Source of the DNA: Craspedostauros australis
Lineage: Eukaryota > Bacillariophyta > Bacillariophyceae > Mastogloiales > Achnanthaceae
Reading direction: 5' to 3'
Length of the DNA stretch: 64,000 nt
Assembly (NCBI GenBank): GCA_026770025.1
Contig: JAMXDE010000044.1
Span: 186,001-250,000 of the forward strand
This document shows positions 9,211 to 20,100 of this stretch, piece after piece (the first letter of the stretch is position 1; each line of letters begins with the position of its first letter). Made by a program: the position numbers and the translations under genes. Under the pieces are notes generated by a model. The model was not told the DNA's origin, did not search any database, and saw only the letters and a list, made by a program, of their open reading frames with translations.

Positions 9211-11343
9211 ATGTGCGTACAGCAATTGAATCCATTTTTCCTTACTCTATTCTATTCTAGTCCAATTCACAAAACAGGCATGCGTAGTTTCCATACAGAC
9301 AATCGATACCATCTGCCCCACCTGCCCGATACTTTCCTCCTTGTTGATGTGGGTTTGTCGTGTTGGCCTCGACCTTTGTTCATGGACCCTGCGAGTTGTT
9401 CATCGCTCCATCATCGTTCCAGGAATCATCGAGTCGTGTTTCGGTCTCCCGCCATCGTCGATCTCCGCAACCAAAAGGTTCGCAATCCCCACAAGCACCA
9501 CCTCCATAGTCGTACTCCATCACAATCACCATCGCCATCACCATCCCACCAACTACTGCCACTTCCACGCAACTCCAAGATGGGCGAGGGACTGCTGTGC
9601 ATCAACGGATCGCTGAATCAGTCGATGGCGATCTGCAAGAAGCTGGAAAGATGCTGCCAGCTCATCAGGCAGCCTCAAACGCGATCGCGGTTGTCGCCTT
9701 CATCATCATCATCTTCATTTTCTTCTTTGAGTTCGGGATCATGGGATCATCTGCTTCTCTCTGCGGTGCACGTGGATGCTGCCATCGCATCATCGCTACG
9801 GTCGCTCTTGCTATGCCAGTGCCATTGGAAGCGCCTGACCTTCTCACACTGCACAGGCCACTTGATTTCGTTGCTGCAGTCCCTCGTCTTTGTCGCAAGT
9901 ACAGATGGCCAACCCAAAATCACGCAGAAGCGAATGGCCCAGAAGCCGCAGACGAGATTGAAGGACGACCCTTCGAAGGCACCATCACTCACAGAAACAT
10001 CGATATCGGCGAGCTCGCGATCGTCCATCATCATCAAGGAGTTGGTGCTGGTGAATCCAACCCCATCCGTCGCGTGCTGCGTCGTGCGCAACTTCCGCCA
10101 CCATCAGTCTCTGGTGCACCTGGAATTGGCCGTCGAGCTATCGCATTCCATTGTGAATGCCTTTGCCGAAAGTTTGCAGAGTCATGCAGTGCAATGCATG
10201 AATCAGAGTCAGCACAGCGACGTGCAAGCGATGGCATCCAACAACGTGATTCCGTTGCGGTCGTTGGATCTCTCCGCCAGCAACTTGCCACGATGCAACC
10301 CAGACGATCGGACCGCCATCGTGTCCAAGCTGGCTGCGGCTATCGCTAATCTCACTCAAGTGCAGAGCCTGAGGTTATCCCATTGCGGCCTGGATGATGA
10401 GCATATGGCGCATCTGCTGACATCCGGAGTCTCTCGGTTGGAACACCTGCTATACCTGTATTTAGACAACAACTTAATCGGTCCCAAGAACATTCATGCC
10501 ATCGCGGATATTCTGAGTGGCAACCAACAATCATCGGCGCAGTCGTCCTGTGCGCTGCCATCCCTTCTCCATCTCGATCTGCACAATCAGGACGTGTGGG
10601 ACGATCGGGACTACTACGCCATCTTCTTCCGCGCCTTATCCCACAACGCCTCGTTGCAGTACTTGAATCTGGCCGGCAACTTTCTGCACGACGGATTGGC
10701 GCAATCGATGGCAACATCCTTGGTCTGCAACACCAGCCTCAAGGAACTCATCCTCTCCGACAATCTCCTGGGCGACACATTCGCGCACACCCTCGGTTGC
10801 TCTATGCAACAAATACAAGGATTGGAATCATTGCATTTGATGTTCAACTCGAGGCTCAGCAAGGATCTCGGATGGGCGGCGCTAGCACAGGGTATGCGCC
10901 AGAACTGGTCCCTTTGCCGCGTCTTGCTACACGAAATAGACAGCGCCGGACATGAAGAGCGGTCTCGCTGCCGTTGCGAATTGGCACACGATCGTGATGT
11001 TCTCGAAGCGTACACGGCGATTCGGTACTACACCCATCTGAATCGATGTGGGCGGCGGGCCATGCTCGATGGTGGGGCGGCGCAACATAGTGCTGATGTA
11101 ACACAGTCACTGGCCACCTCGCTGGGCACTCGCTTGCCTGTTTCCCGGGATGCCAACTCCCTGCCATCCTCGTTATGGCCACACATTTTTGCATATGCCG
11201 GCTCAGCTGAGAACCGCATCCTCGCGCTGTGCTTGAAAGAAGTTGGTTTTGAAGTTGAGAAAGCGGAAGAACAACAGCAGCTCCTCCAAGCGAATGTGCT
11301 CTTCTACTTCCTGCGAGGGAGATTCTTACATGCTTATGGATGA
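9211..11343 (+). CDS. Leucine-rich-repeat protein (RNI-like), 710 aa
   Basis: The N-terminal 270 residues are basic, Ser/His-rich low complexity and may be partly untranslated; downstream Met codons are possible starts. From about residue 275 there are leucine-rich repeats of the ribonuclease-inhibitor type (SLDLSASNL, SLRLSHCGLDDEHMAHLL, YLYLDNNLIGPKNIHAIADIL, YLNLAGNFLHDGLAQSMATSL, ELILSDNLLGDTFAHTL). The C-terminus has HLNRCGRRAM, then PSSLWPHIFAYA and LFYFLRGRFL. This tail arrangement (NRxGRR, W-P-x-x, LYYFLR-like) is one I associate with the large diatom LRR families. Likely an intracellular protein-interaction surface; partner unknown. Confidence 0.8.
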   Translation: MCVQQLNPFFLTLFYSSPIHKTGMRSFHTDNRYHLPHLPDTFLLVDVGLSCWPRPLFMDPASCSSLHHRSRNHRVVFRSPAIVDLRNQKVRNPHKHHLHSRTPSQSPSPSPSHQLLPLPRNSKMGEGLLCINGSLNQSMAICKKLERCCQLIRQPQTRSRLSPSSSSSSFSSLSSGSWDHLLLSAVHVDAAIASSLRSLLLCQCHWKRLTFSHCTGHLISLLQSLVFVASTDGQPKITQKRMAQKPQTRLKDDPSKAPSLTETSISASSRSSIIIKELVLVNPTPSVACCVVRNFRHHQSLVHLELAVELSHSIVNAFAESLQSHAVQCMNQSQHSDVQAMASNNVIPLRSLDLSASNLPRCNPDDRTAIVSKLAAAIANLTQVQSLRLSHCGLDDEHMAHLLTSGVSRLEHLLYLYLDNNLIGPKNIHAIADILSGNQQSSAQSSCALPSLLHLDLHNQDVWDDRDYYAIFFRALSHNASLQYLNLAGNFLHDGLAQSMATSLVCNTSLKELILSDNLLGDTFAHTLGCSMQQIQGLESLHLMFNSRLSKDLGWAALAQGMRQNWSLCRVLLHEIDSAGHEERSRCRCELAHDRDVLEAYTAIRYYTHLNRCGRRAMLDGGAAQHSADVTQSLATSLGTRLPVSRDANSLPSSLWPHIFAYAGSAENRILALCLKEVGFEVEKAEEQQQLLQANVLFYFLRGRFLHAYG

Positions 11344-11636
11344 AACGTGACCAGTGAACTTACAGTCACAATGCCCGCTCTCCTCATGGTGATCTGCGCG
11401 GAAGGGATCAATAGTAGGAGAGTAGCGTATATAACATTGTGTTAAATATAATAGATTCGTACTTTTTGAACGAATGCACTATGGTGTTCGAATGTGTGGC
11501 CTCTCGTCTCTATGCATTGCTGTGAACTGGATGTGAGTGTTTTCCGATGTCTTCTATGCATTGATGAAGACCACGATGGTTGGAGTGGAGGGAAGCCGAA
11601 AGAGTCACTCTACTCAAACGAGGGTGCAGTGTCATT
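11344..11636. other. Intergenic region between convergent genes
   Basis: 3' flanks of the LRR gene (plus) and the EF-hand membrane protein gene (minus). No further feature was recognised. Confidence 0.4.
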
Positions 11637-13855
11637 CTAGACGGAATCGCCTGCATCTGCTTTGGCGTCCGTGTCTGCGTCCGCATCTGCGTCGACACCA
11701 GCGATAGCTTCGATCTCGGATGCTGCTTGTTGCGCGGAGTTCTCCTCAATCTGAGACAAACGGAGAGAGAAGCGACGGGACAGACGTTCCGCCATCAACA
11801 TGCGATCGTCACGAGCATTGTCGTATTCCTCGTGGCACTGCGGGTTTGAAAAATGGATGATGATGATGATGATGATGAATGGACGATGATAACGTGTCGG
11901 TGGATGGGTAGTTGGATGAGTGACAAAGACGTGATGCCATGAAGAATGATGCGGGGTTGAATGGGCCATTTGTTGCACCTTGTCAATGCGACGCACGCAT
12001 CATAACACAGCACAGTACAGCAGAGCATAGAACAGAACAGTACAGCAGAGCATAGAACAGAACAGAACAGAACAGAACAGAACAGAACAGAACAGAACAG
12101 AACAGAACAGCGCCACGTCGAACACATCATCGAACTCACTTGACCCATGAAGGCGCAGAACTCAAGAAAGTCCACATATCCGCTACCATCAGCATCCATC
12201 ACCGCCCACAATGCCTCGAAGTCATGGCGGTTCATCTCGACCGCCTTCCCAGAGTTCAAAAACTCCCACATGCCTTCTTTTGTGATGTTCCCCACTGAAC
12301 TCGCACGCCGGTTGCTGCTGTCGGCTGCGGTAGTTTGAGCATCGATCTTCTGGAACTCGCGAGCCAATGCGACGGCGTCCATGCGCCTGGCTGGAACGCG
12401 GATGCTCATGGTCTGTGCGACACGAGCAGCGAAGACGGTGCGGTATCGTTTTGCTTGCTGCTTGTTGTAGACGTATATTCCGACGGAGACTGCGATGAGG
12501 AAGACGAGTACGCCGCCGATTGTGAATCCAGCGATGACACCTGGTTTGACAGGCGTGGTTGGCTCTTGGTATGGGTTTGTGGCGCAATTTGGATCGAACT
12601 GCATTGGCGAAGAAGTGAAGATCATTGGATGAGTGAGCGAGCAAGAAAAGGAATGTAACGAACCAAAAAATGCCACGCCTTTGCTTCGCAACCACCACAG
12701 ATCCATATCTTTGACAGCAATCAATCCATGCATATACGTGATCGTGATCGTACCTTGCACCATTCCTCCTCGCCAGGAAAAGAGCCGGACAGAGATGAAT
12801 CCGCCATCGGCACGCTGACACGGGCTGTTTCTGGCACCATGAATTGCTGGTATGTGGCCGCGATGCCTTCGACGAACTCCTGTTCGCTGATGCGTTGATT
12901 GGTGCACCCCTGCGAGGATGTATGCTGGAAGCTTTGATAGATCGATGCCAACTCGCGAACGGTGTCGCAATCTTTCTTGAGACAGGTTTGACTCGTCGTG
13001 AGAAAGGTGCCAGGCGTGACGTCGCGGATCGTCTTGGCGAAGAGCGTGTCGTTTCCAACTTGGTACGTCACTGTCACTTCATCATCCGTGAACAGGCCAT
13101 CCGTGGCGTTGCTATTCGCCTGGTATGGCAAGGTGATGAACCTCCCATCCAGCTCGAAGGTCGATGTTGCATACAAATCGAAGCCTTGCGAGATCCCAAA
13201 AGGAGCACCTCCAGGAGCAAGAACAGGAGGAAGGATGTTGTATCGATGAGAGTAGCTTCTAGTTCCAGCCACCGTGTAATTGGTGAAGATCTTGTACGGA
13301 AATGTGCCGAATGCCAACAGTCCAACACCGGGAACGTCCACTTGACGACTCTGCAACGGCTGACCATCCGGTCCGTACGTGTACATGTCGCACACGTAGT
13401 ATCCCTGAAATGCTTCCTGTGTGATCAAAGAGTAAGTAATGCAATGGGGCCAGACAGATGATGGACGGATGAATGAATGAATTTGTACCGTATGTTAGAA
13501 TGCTCGTGGGATTGCGCAGGGCGGAGGGGCCGCTCCAGGACAAGCAGACCATCAATGATTGAAAGCGTTTGGCACTCATCGCACATATTGTGCAACGGCG
13601 AGCTGGTATCCGTGCATGCATGATCAACCCAACTGAATCCTCAGAGTGACTGGGCAATGATTGACCTACCGCAAGATCGCTCTGCGCTTCGATATCATAA
13701 TTGCGGTCTGTTTTGTATCTGGCGTCGGTGTCGCCGAGACACGGTTCGCGCCAAGGATCGCCGCACTTGGCGGATGCCACATGCCTCACGTTGACGATAC
13801 CAATGATGGTTGCCAGGAACAGCGGAGAAGCTTGGTTGACGATGGGGAATTTCAT
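11637..13855 (-). CDS. Type I membrane protein with cytosolic EF-hand, four exons
   Basis: Proposed exons: 13670-13855, 12754-13416, 12140-12598 and 11637-11837. All introns have GT-AG ends and phase 0, giving about 502 aa. Order: signal peptide (residues 1 to about 29, ending VASA); an extracellular or lumenal domain of about 255 residues with N-x-S/T sites and paired cysteines; a transmembrane segment PGVIAGFTIGGVLVFLIAVS followed by basic residues; and a cytosolic region with one EF-hand (DADGSGYVDFLEF, canonical D-D-S-Y-E calcium ligands). The tail is acidic with a (DA)n run. A calcium-responsive receptor or adhesion role is plausible, but no ectodomain family was recognised. The first intron (13417-13669) might hide a small extra exon with a C-D-E-C motif. 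The last intron contains an AACAG pentanucleotide repeat. Confidence 0.75.
12056..12110. repeat. (AACAG)11 pentanucleotide microsatellite in an intron
   Basis: Eleven perfect AACAG units, preceded from about 12008 by degenerate copies. It lies in the last intron of the EF-hand gene (11838-12139), where the sense strand reads TGTTC and contributes to the pyrimidine-rich stretch. Confidence 0.9.
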
Positions 13856-14892
13856 GGTATGAACGCCGTTGTGAGTTTCGAGTTGCGAGTTGGTCGGCGG
13901 TCGTTAATTGATGAGTGGAGGAAGTCGAGATTATGACATCAATGAAAGATGCACCATGAATCTGTGTCTGTCGTGAGCGTGTATGGTACCATGGCTTTCC
14001 AATCATCATCGTGGCTTCATCTTCCTTGCACGAGTAGAGTGTACATGTGTCCAGCTATCTCGGTGCATACTGTGGTGTCGGTTTGATGTTGAGGATGCTT
14101 GTTCTCAATGTCAATCTTGATCTCGCAATGCGACAGGATTGTAGCCGGTCAAAACATTCACACCGGTGACTTTCACGGTTTGAAGCCTTCGTTCATTCAC
14201 ATCTCATTTTGTTGTCTGTGATGGTAGGTCAACCGGTGCCATTGGCGCTGAAGATGCAACGGTGATCCAGGAGCCATGGGTCATGGTCGTTTGATTACTT
14301 GCAGCAGCGGTGGAGTGGTGGCGACTCTCCCTCTATTGGTATCTCTCTCCCAAGATCTTCATCTTGTCTTTCCATCGAATGGGTGGTTTGTGATGGATGC
14401 GATGCGCTGTGTATCACAGTTGTTGTGCATCGCTGTCACTGTTGGTATCGTGGACATGGTGCAGACAAGCGCACATACAGATGGATCTCTGCCAGCCATC
14501 ACCATCACCATTGCCATAGCAACTGTCATGATTGTGAACTCCGCTCTTCATCAACGCTCGTCAATTGCATTGGTTGCTGATTCCACCGTCATCCGCCCGC
14601 TGCGTCCCATGACACATGCTCATCTCATCTCCATTCCGGCGAACAAGAAGAACAACCACAAGTTTGGCGATCTCGCGCGCCATTTCCATTCTTGTTTGGT
14701 CGTGTCCAAATGAGTCACGTCTTTCCACGATCGAAGTGTGTGATTCACTCCTGCGAGTCGAGAATCGAGTGTCAAAAAGGAATTCTCCACTTGTCGAGAT
14801 GAACTCCACACATCACAAAAACCCAATTTCTCGTGTTGGTCTCACCTCTCAGCGCGCTTGCGCATCTCCTTCCTTGTTGGTTGCTGCCTTCC
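13856..14892. other. Intergenic region left of element A
   Basis: Holds the probable promoter of the EF-hand gene (minus) and unassigned sequence. A stretch of about 110 bp near 14645-14755 recurs in diverged form at about 42775-42890. CTTCC at 14888-14892 is the left target-site duplication of element A. Confidence 0.5.
14645..14755. repeat. Diverged dispersed repeat (copy 1)
   Basis: Shares strings such as TCGTGTCCAAATGAGTC and CACGATCGAAGTGTGTGAT with 42775-42890. In both copies a short frame ends with H-K-F-G-D-x-A-R-H-F and V-S-K followed by the same stop. Too short to tell a mobile-element remnant from a conserved exon or noncoding element. Confidence 0.5.
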
Positions 14893-15428
14893 TGTCGGAA
14901 TCGGTTTTGTGTCGACCATCAATCCATTTTGTGAGCGCACGAAACCAAGACTGGCAACTCGTGACTCGAATCCGAACATCAGATCCGAACCACGAAACCG
15001 AACATCGATTGAGCAAACACAAAACAACAAAAACAACAATCGGCCAATTCGCGCCAAAACGCACTCAACCAACACCTTCCATCGTCAACCTGTGCGCTGA
15101 GAAGGTGCCTTGCACATCCAACGCATGGTCCGTTCGTGGGACCATGCCCTAAGTGCTAAGCTTCGTACGGATGGCAACGCAACAAAGAAGTCGTTCGTCT
15201 ATCTAAGTTCGTTCATGGAGCGTTATCCTGTCAAGGTCATCTTGCTGAACTCAACAAACTTCGGCCAGCGAAATATTCCCAATCTCGCTCCATCTCGATC
15301 AACATCTTCCGCTCTCTCTGTCTGCCCGCAATCACGCGCACAGCACCGCGATACGCCGCACTGAACCTCGCCATGCATCCTGCACCTCAAGCAACTAATC
15401 ATAAATCACTCGTTATCAGATTACAAGA
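14893..15428 (+). repeat. 5' LTR of element A
   Basis: Begins TGTCGGAATCGG and ends GATTACAAGA; 536 bp, same length as the 3' copy. The end is fixed by the target duplication and by the primer-binding site that starts at the next base. The terminus is therefore TG...GA rather than the usual TG...CA. Confidence 0.9.
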
Positions 15429-15442
15429 GGTTATGAGCCTGG
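15429..15442 (+). promoter_or_regulatory. Primer-binding site matching tRNA-Met anticodon arm
   Basis: GGTTATGAGCCTGG directly follows the LTR. Its reverse complement CCAGGCTCATAACC is the 5' stem, loop (CAT anticodon) and first bases of the 3' stem of a tRNA-Met anticodon arm. It does not match a tRNA 3' end (no TGG start). This predicts priming by a tRNA-Met 5' half, as known for Drosophila copia. Confidence 0.75.
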
Positions 15443-15741
15443 ATTCACATCCCTGCTAATCGCATCTTCCGTTCATCGTTTTCCATCAGTTCCATCAGCT
15501 CTCAGCCGTCGCTCGTGCTTCACAGCCCCGACCGCTCATCTGATCTCCCCTCGCAGTCAGCTCTCAACCGTCGCTCGTGCCCACCAAGCCCCGACCGTTC
15601 AACCTGACTCCAACAGCCGACATCGCTCTCAGATCTCTTTCTCAGCGATCCTCCGCTCCCCGTCTCCCATCAGCCATCAGCAGACTGCCACCCATCCGCG
15701 TGCCAGCCTCCCATCTACCGACTCTCAACTCAGCCATCTGA

Positions 15742-17133
15742 ATGTCCGCCAGCGTCTCCGGTGATATCAGCTCCACTCCGTCAGACGAGACCACCCCACG
15801 CTTGCCGTCAGACCCAGCTTCCACTCCGGACCCGTCTTCGCTTCTCACGCCGCCGGCCCCCGCCATGTTTCAAACCACCCGTCGCGCCTCCGTCGCGTCC
15901 AAGAAGTGCCATGTGTTCTTAACCAAGGCACAGCGCGCCGCCCTCAGCGACAAGGATCGCATCCCTGTGCTTGAAAAGGCATCGAAGTCCATCGACGATG
16001 TCCAATTCATGGTGCAGGACCTCTCCTCCGACATCAAGTCGAACGACTTCTTGGAGAAGAACCATGACCTCAACGCCATCCTCAGTCGCGTTGAAGAACA
16101 CCTCGCGGCGTACGACATGACCGATGTCTTCGACATTGTCGCACGCCCAGTCCTTTCCTCTGAGGGTACCCCGTCCTTCTCTTCCGACACTCCACGGAAG
16201 CTGTTCTCGGAGTACCTGAAGTGTACCGAAGCCGACGTCCGTGGATCCAATTGGACGTACCACAACTTCGCAAGCAGCGATGAGATCGCGACCGACCTCG
16301 AGGTCTCTCAGCGTTTCATCCTGAGCTCCTGCACCGAGGAGCTCCGCGCGGTCGTCGCCAACCGCCTCCGCCTTGTGCCCTATGACGAAAAGGGTGGACC
16401 GCTCGCGCTCTTCTACATCGTCGAGTTGGTGGCCCGCACCAACTCCGATACGGCCCGCGAGATCCTCAACCGGATCCAGCATTTCAAGGTCAGCCAGATT
16501 GAGGGCGAGAACATCGAAGTGGCGTGTGCCTACCTCCGCTCGGCCATCTCCCGCATTGCGGCATCCACCATCGACGTCCCCACCGACATGCCGCAGATCC
16601 TCATTCGGGTCTTCCACACGTGCACCTGCCAGGCCTTCAAAACCCACCTGGGTTTCATGGAGATGTCCATGGAGATTGGAACGTCGTCCACCTTGGACAC
16701 CTGGGAGGGCGTCCTTGACGTCTCCCTGGGCAAGTACCGCAAGCTTGTTGCCACGGACGCCTGGCACATCCGCCGTCGCCACCCCGCTGCTGCCAACAAC
16801 ACCACCGGATCTGGGTCGGGCACCAAGCCCTCGGTCGACCGTCGGGGCAACCCCATCGACCGCACTCCTCCTCAAGAGGGCGAGAGCCACACCCGGGACC
16901 GCGCCAGCGGATCCGGAACGGAGCACTGGTGCGGCAACCCTCGCTGCCAGCGCTGGGGCAACCACGAGACCGACGGCCACGACGCCTGGTTCCAGGAGTT
17001 CAAGCGCAAGCGCGGCGAGCGCCAGGCCTCCGCTGAGGCCAAAGCCACCGCCGTCGACGACTCCGCTTCCGTGGCCGCGCCTCCCCCGACCACCCTTCGT
17101 GTCCGCATGGCCGATGATGCCTCGGGTTTTTAA
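15742..17133 (+). CDS. gag: Element A Gag, 463 aa
   Basis: Structural protein that would form the virus-like particle. The N-terminus is Ser/Pro-rich. The middle (about residues 130-340) has the helical character of copia Gag capsids (SQRFILSSCTEELRAVV, AREILNRIQHF, VACAYLRSAI). Near the C-terminus is a candidate nucleic-acid-binding finger, WCGNPRCQRWGNHETDGH. Its spacing is C-x4-C-x5-H-x4-H, unlike the usual C-x2-C-x4-H-x4-C knuckle. The frame ends GGT-TTT-TAA, where GGGTTTT is a candidate -1 slippery heptamer joining Gag to Pol. Confidence 0.88.
   Translation: MSASVSGDISSTPSDETTPRLPSDPASTPDPSSLLTPPAPAMFQTTRRASVASKKCHVFLTKAQRAALSDKDRIPVLEKASKSIDDVQFMVQDLSSDIKSNDFLEKNHDLNAILSRVEEHLAAYDMTDVFDIVARPVLSSEGTPSFSSDTPRKLFSEYLKCTEADVRGSNWTYHNFASSDEIATDLEVSQRFILSSCTEELRAVVANRLRLVPYDEKGGPLALFYIVELVARTNSDTAREILNRIQHFKVSQIEGENIEVACAYLRSAISRIAASTIDVPTDMPQILIRVFHTCTCQAFKTHLGFMEMSMEIGTSSTLDTWEGVLDVSLGKYRKLVATDAWHIRRRHPAAANNTTGSGSGTKPSVDRRGNPIDRTPPQEGESHTRDRASGSGTEHWCGNPRCQRWGNHETDGHDAWFQEFKRKRGERQASAEAKATAVDDSASVAAPPPTTLRVRMADDASGF
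17124..17130 (+). promoter_or_regulatory. Candidate -1 ribosomal frameshift heptamer GGGTTTT
   Basis: In the gag frame the site reads G-GGT-TTT and is followed at once by the TAA stop. It fits the X-XXY-YYZ rule. A -1 slip enters the pol frame (GGG-TTT-TTA-AAG), which stays open to 21608. A stimulatory structure downstream could not be computed. Confidence 0.65.
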
Positions 17134-20100
17134 AGGCGGCCCTTCCTCGCGTAAGCCCTCTCCTCTGCTTGCCAGTCATCCTGCTCTTCCTCATTGAGGG
17201 GGTGGTAGGGTGCCTGGGGCTCTTCATTGAGCAACTCGCAGTCTCGACTACTTGGGTCCTTCAGTGGGTGCTCCCCGCCGATGCTTGGGTCGTCACCACC
17301 CTTCGGCACCTCCTCCGTCATCCAGGAGGACCCAGCCTTCCTTCCGTCCCTCGCCATGTCGTCCGGCACTCCAGCCGCCTCGGCCTTGGCCTCCCCGCCC
17401 GCCTGATGGTCCTATCCTACCTGACCATCCCGGCGTCTACTCTCCGATACTTCGAGTATGCGCAAGTCCGGTCCAGCCGCCTTGTACATGCTCGAGGTCC
17501 CCCTCTCCCAGTCCTCGCTCCCTGCCGCATCCTGCGGGAAGTCGGGGCCCGCTCCTCCTCTCTTGGTGCCGCTCCTCCCTCTCCATCCTCTATACTCCAC
17601 CTATCCGGGTTCGGGCACCAGTTCGACGATCTCATGGCCCATCGCCATGCCTCCGCCGCCGTCCAGGCATCACGCCTACCTGCTCCGGAGTCCGCTACCG
17701 CCACTGACGACGTCATCCCGCCGGATCTCTTTCGCCTCATCAGTCGGGCCTCAGGCCCTTTCCGCCCTGTCTCCAAGGGTCCCCTCACCATCTCCGCTCC
17801 GCTGGACCTTCATCCGCTTGCCTTCCAAGCCTCATCCTTCAACGTCGACCACCAGTTCATGTCGCAGCTCATCCACAACGCCTACCACTCGCCAAAGGGC
17901 ACTCACAAGAACCTCGTTCCCATCATCATGGACACTGGCTGCTCCTTCGCCATGACCTATGATGTTGACGACTTCCTGGATGCGCCCATCTTCGGGTCCT
18001 ACGGCAAGGTGCACACCGCCAGCGGGTCCATGAATATCACCGCCATCGGAACCGTGTCGTACGATATCATGTCGATCGACGGTACCTTCGATACTGTGGT
18101 CATGCCCGGCCATCTCATCCCCGGCAGCAACGTTCGCCTCGTTTCCCCTCAGGACTACGCCAAGACCGCTCGCCTCTACGACGCGGAAACGTTCGGCGGA
18201 AACAGCCGGCAGTTCTGGATGAAGACCGCCGACAAGGGCACCATCACCGTCCCGGTCCACCCGCACTCCAACATCCCGACTGCGCTTGGCCGCCCGTCTG
18301 CTAAGCCGTCCTGCGGCTCCGCCCATCGCTCCGCCGCCCATCTCACCGAGTCCACCGCTCTGGCCGGCGTCGAAGCCCTCGAGCCAGCCAACACCAACCT
18401 TTCCACCGCGCAGAAGGCTCTCCTGCATGCCCATCTCCAGCTTGGCCATCTCGGCATGGCTCATGTGCAGCAGCTGTTCCGCGCCCACGAGGTCCTGGAC
18501 CCGGCGGACGAAGTGCCACAGTCCCATCTCGTCCCATCTGTCTCCGGCATGAAGCGGTGCCCCCTGCCGAAGTGCGCCTCCTGCGTCCTCGCGAAGTCCC
18601 GCAAGCAGCGCCTCCCCAACCGTCGCTCCGCTCCCGCCGGCGATATCCGTCCCATCGCTCCCGGAACTGCGTTTCCGGGCGAGCACGTGTCTGTCGATCA
18701 GTTCGAGAGCAGTGTTCGTGGCCGGCGTCTCAACACCTTCGGCCTGGAGCCCCAGACCCAGCGCTACGTCGGTGGGACCATCTTCGTTGACTCGCACACT
18801 GGCTTCATCTCCATCCACCACCAGGTCTCCTTCGGTGCCTCCGACACCATTGCGTCCAAGCGTGTCTTCGAGCAGTCCGCCCGCGCCCACGGGGTTCAAG
18901 TCCAACACTACCACACCGACCGTGGTGTCTTCACCTCTGCTGCCTGGCGTGACAGCCTCGATGCCGACCAGCGCCTCACCTTCGGTGCTGTCGGTGCCCA
19001 TCACCAGAATGGAGCGGCCGAGCGCGCCATCCTCACCTGTACCCTTCGCGCCAGGGCCATGATGGTCCACGCCCAGCTTCACTGGCCTAAGGAGTTCGCC
19101 ACCGACTTGTGGCCGACCGCCATGTCGCACGCTGCATGGTTGTACAACCACACGCCGCGCCGCGCCTCCTGCACCACTCCACATGACGCCTTCACTGGCT
19201 CCTCCGTCGGGTCCCAGTACCTCCCTCGCTCTCGCGTCTGGGGGTGCCCCGCCTACGTCCTCGACCCTCGGCTGCAGGCCGACAAGTCCATCCCTCGCTG
19301 GGAACCACGGGCCCGGCTCGGCCAGTACCTTGGCTTCGATCCCGAGCACTCGTCCTCGGTTGGCCTCATCCGCAGCATCCAGACCGGATGGGTCTCCCGG
19401 CAGTATCATGTGGTGTACGACGAGACGTTCTCCACTGTCTCCAATGCCTCCTCCGGTGACCTGGACCCGCTCTGGCACGATCTCTTCCGCACCTCTCGCG
19501 AGCACGTGCTGGAGTTCCATGACGCTGCTATTGATGGCCCGCTTCCGCCGCCCGACCCGCATTTCTTTCCCGCCGACCCGCCCGCTCTTCCTTTCTCTGG
19601 CCCCCCTCCTGGTGTCGGCGTTGAGGGCGAGGTGGTGGTACCTGCGGTAGAGAACAACGCCGATCCCCAGGACGTCGGACCCCAGGACGCCGCCCCAGCT
19701 GAGGCTCCAGCCCGTGCCGACCCTCCCCTGGGGCGCGGTCATCGCATCCGCAGGCCCGCTCTCAAGTACGGCGACGACACCGTCCACGTCGACACTGTGG
19801 CCTTCCACACGGCCTCGGTCCTCTCGACTGGCCGGCCGTCACGCCTGCATGCTCCAGTATCCATCCTCGACCGCCTGGATTGGGACAACCCCGCGGCCAT
19901 CGACCCTCGGTTCCGTGCCCTTATGGAAGCCTCCACTCATCCGATCACCCAGGAGGTCCATCAGCTTGACCCTCGCCTCCTTGGCGTGCGGGTCCATGAC
20001 GCAGACAACCCCACCCTTCGTGATGTCCTCCGGTGCGACGACCCCGAGGAGCGCTCCAGGTGGATCGCTGCCATCTACACCGAGCTCGACCAACTTCAAG

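Noticed and set aside
13420..13660. Extra exon with a C-D-E-C motif in the EF-hand gene
   Set aside because: No phase-compatible pair of GT-AG sites was found; skipping it joins flanking exons in phase 0.
15919..16980. 353-codon minus-strand frame opposite gag of element A
   Set aside because: Antisense shadow of gag with no recognisable domain.
17832..19808. 658-codon minus-strand frame opposite pol of element A
   Set aside because: Gly/Val-rich antisense reading in GC-biased coding DNA; the plus strand has integrase and protease motifs.
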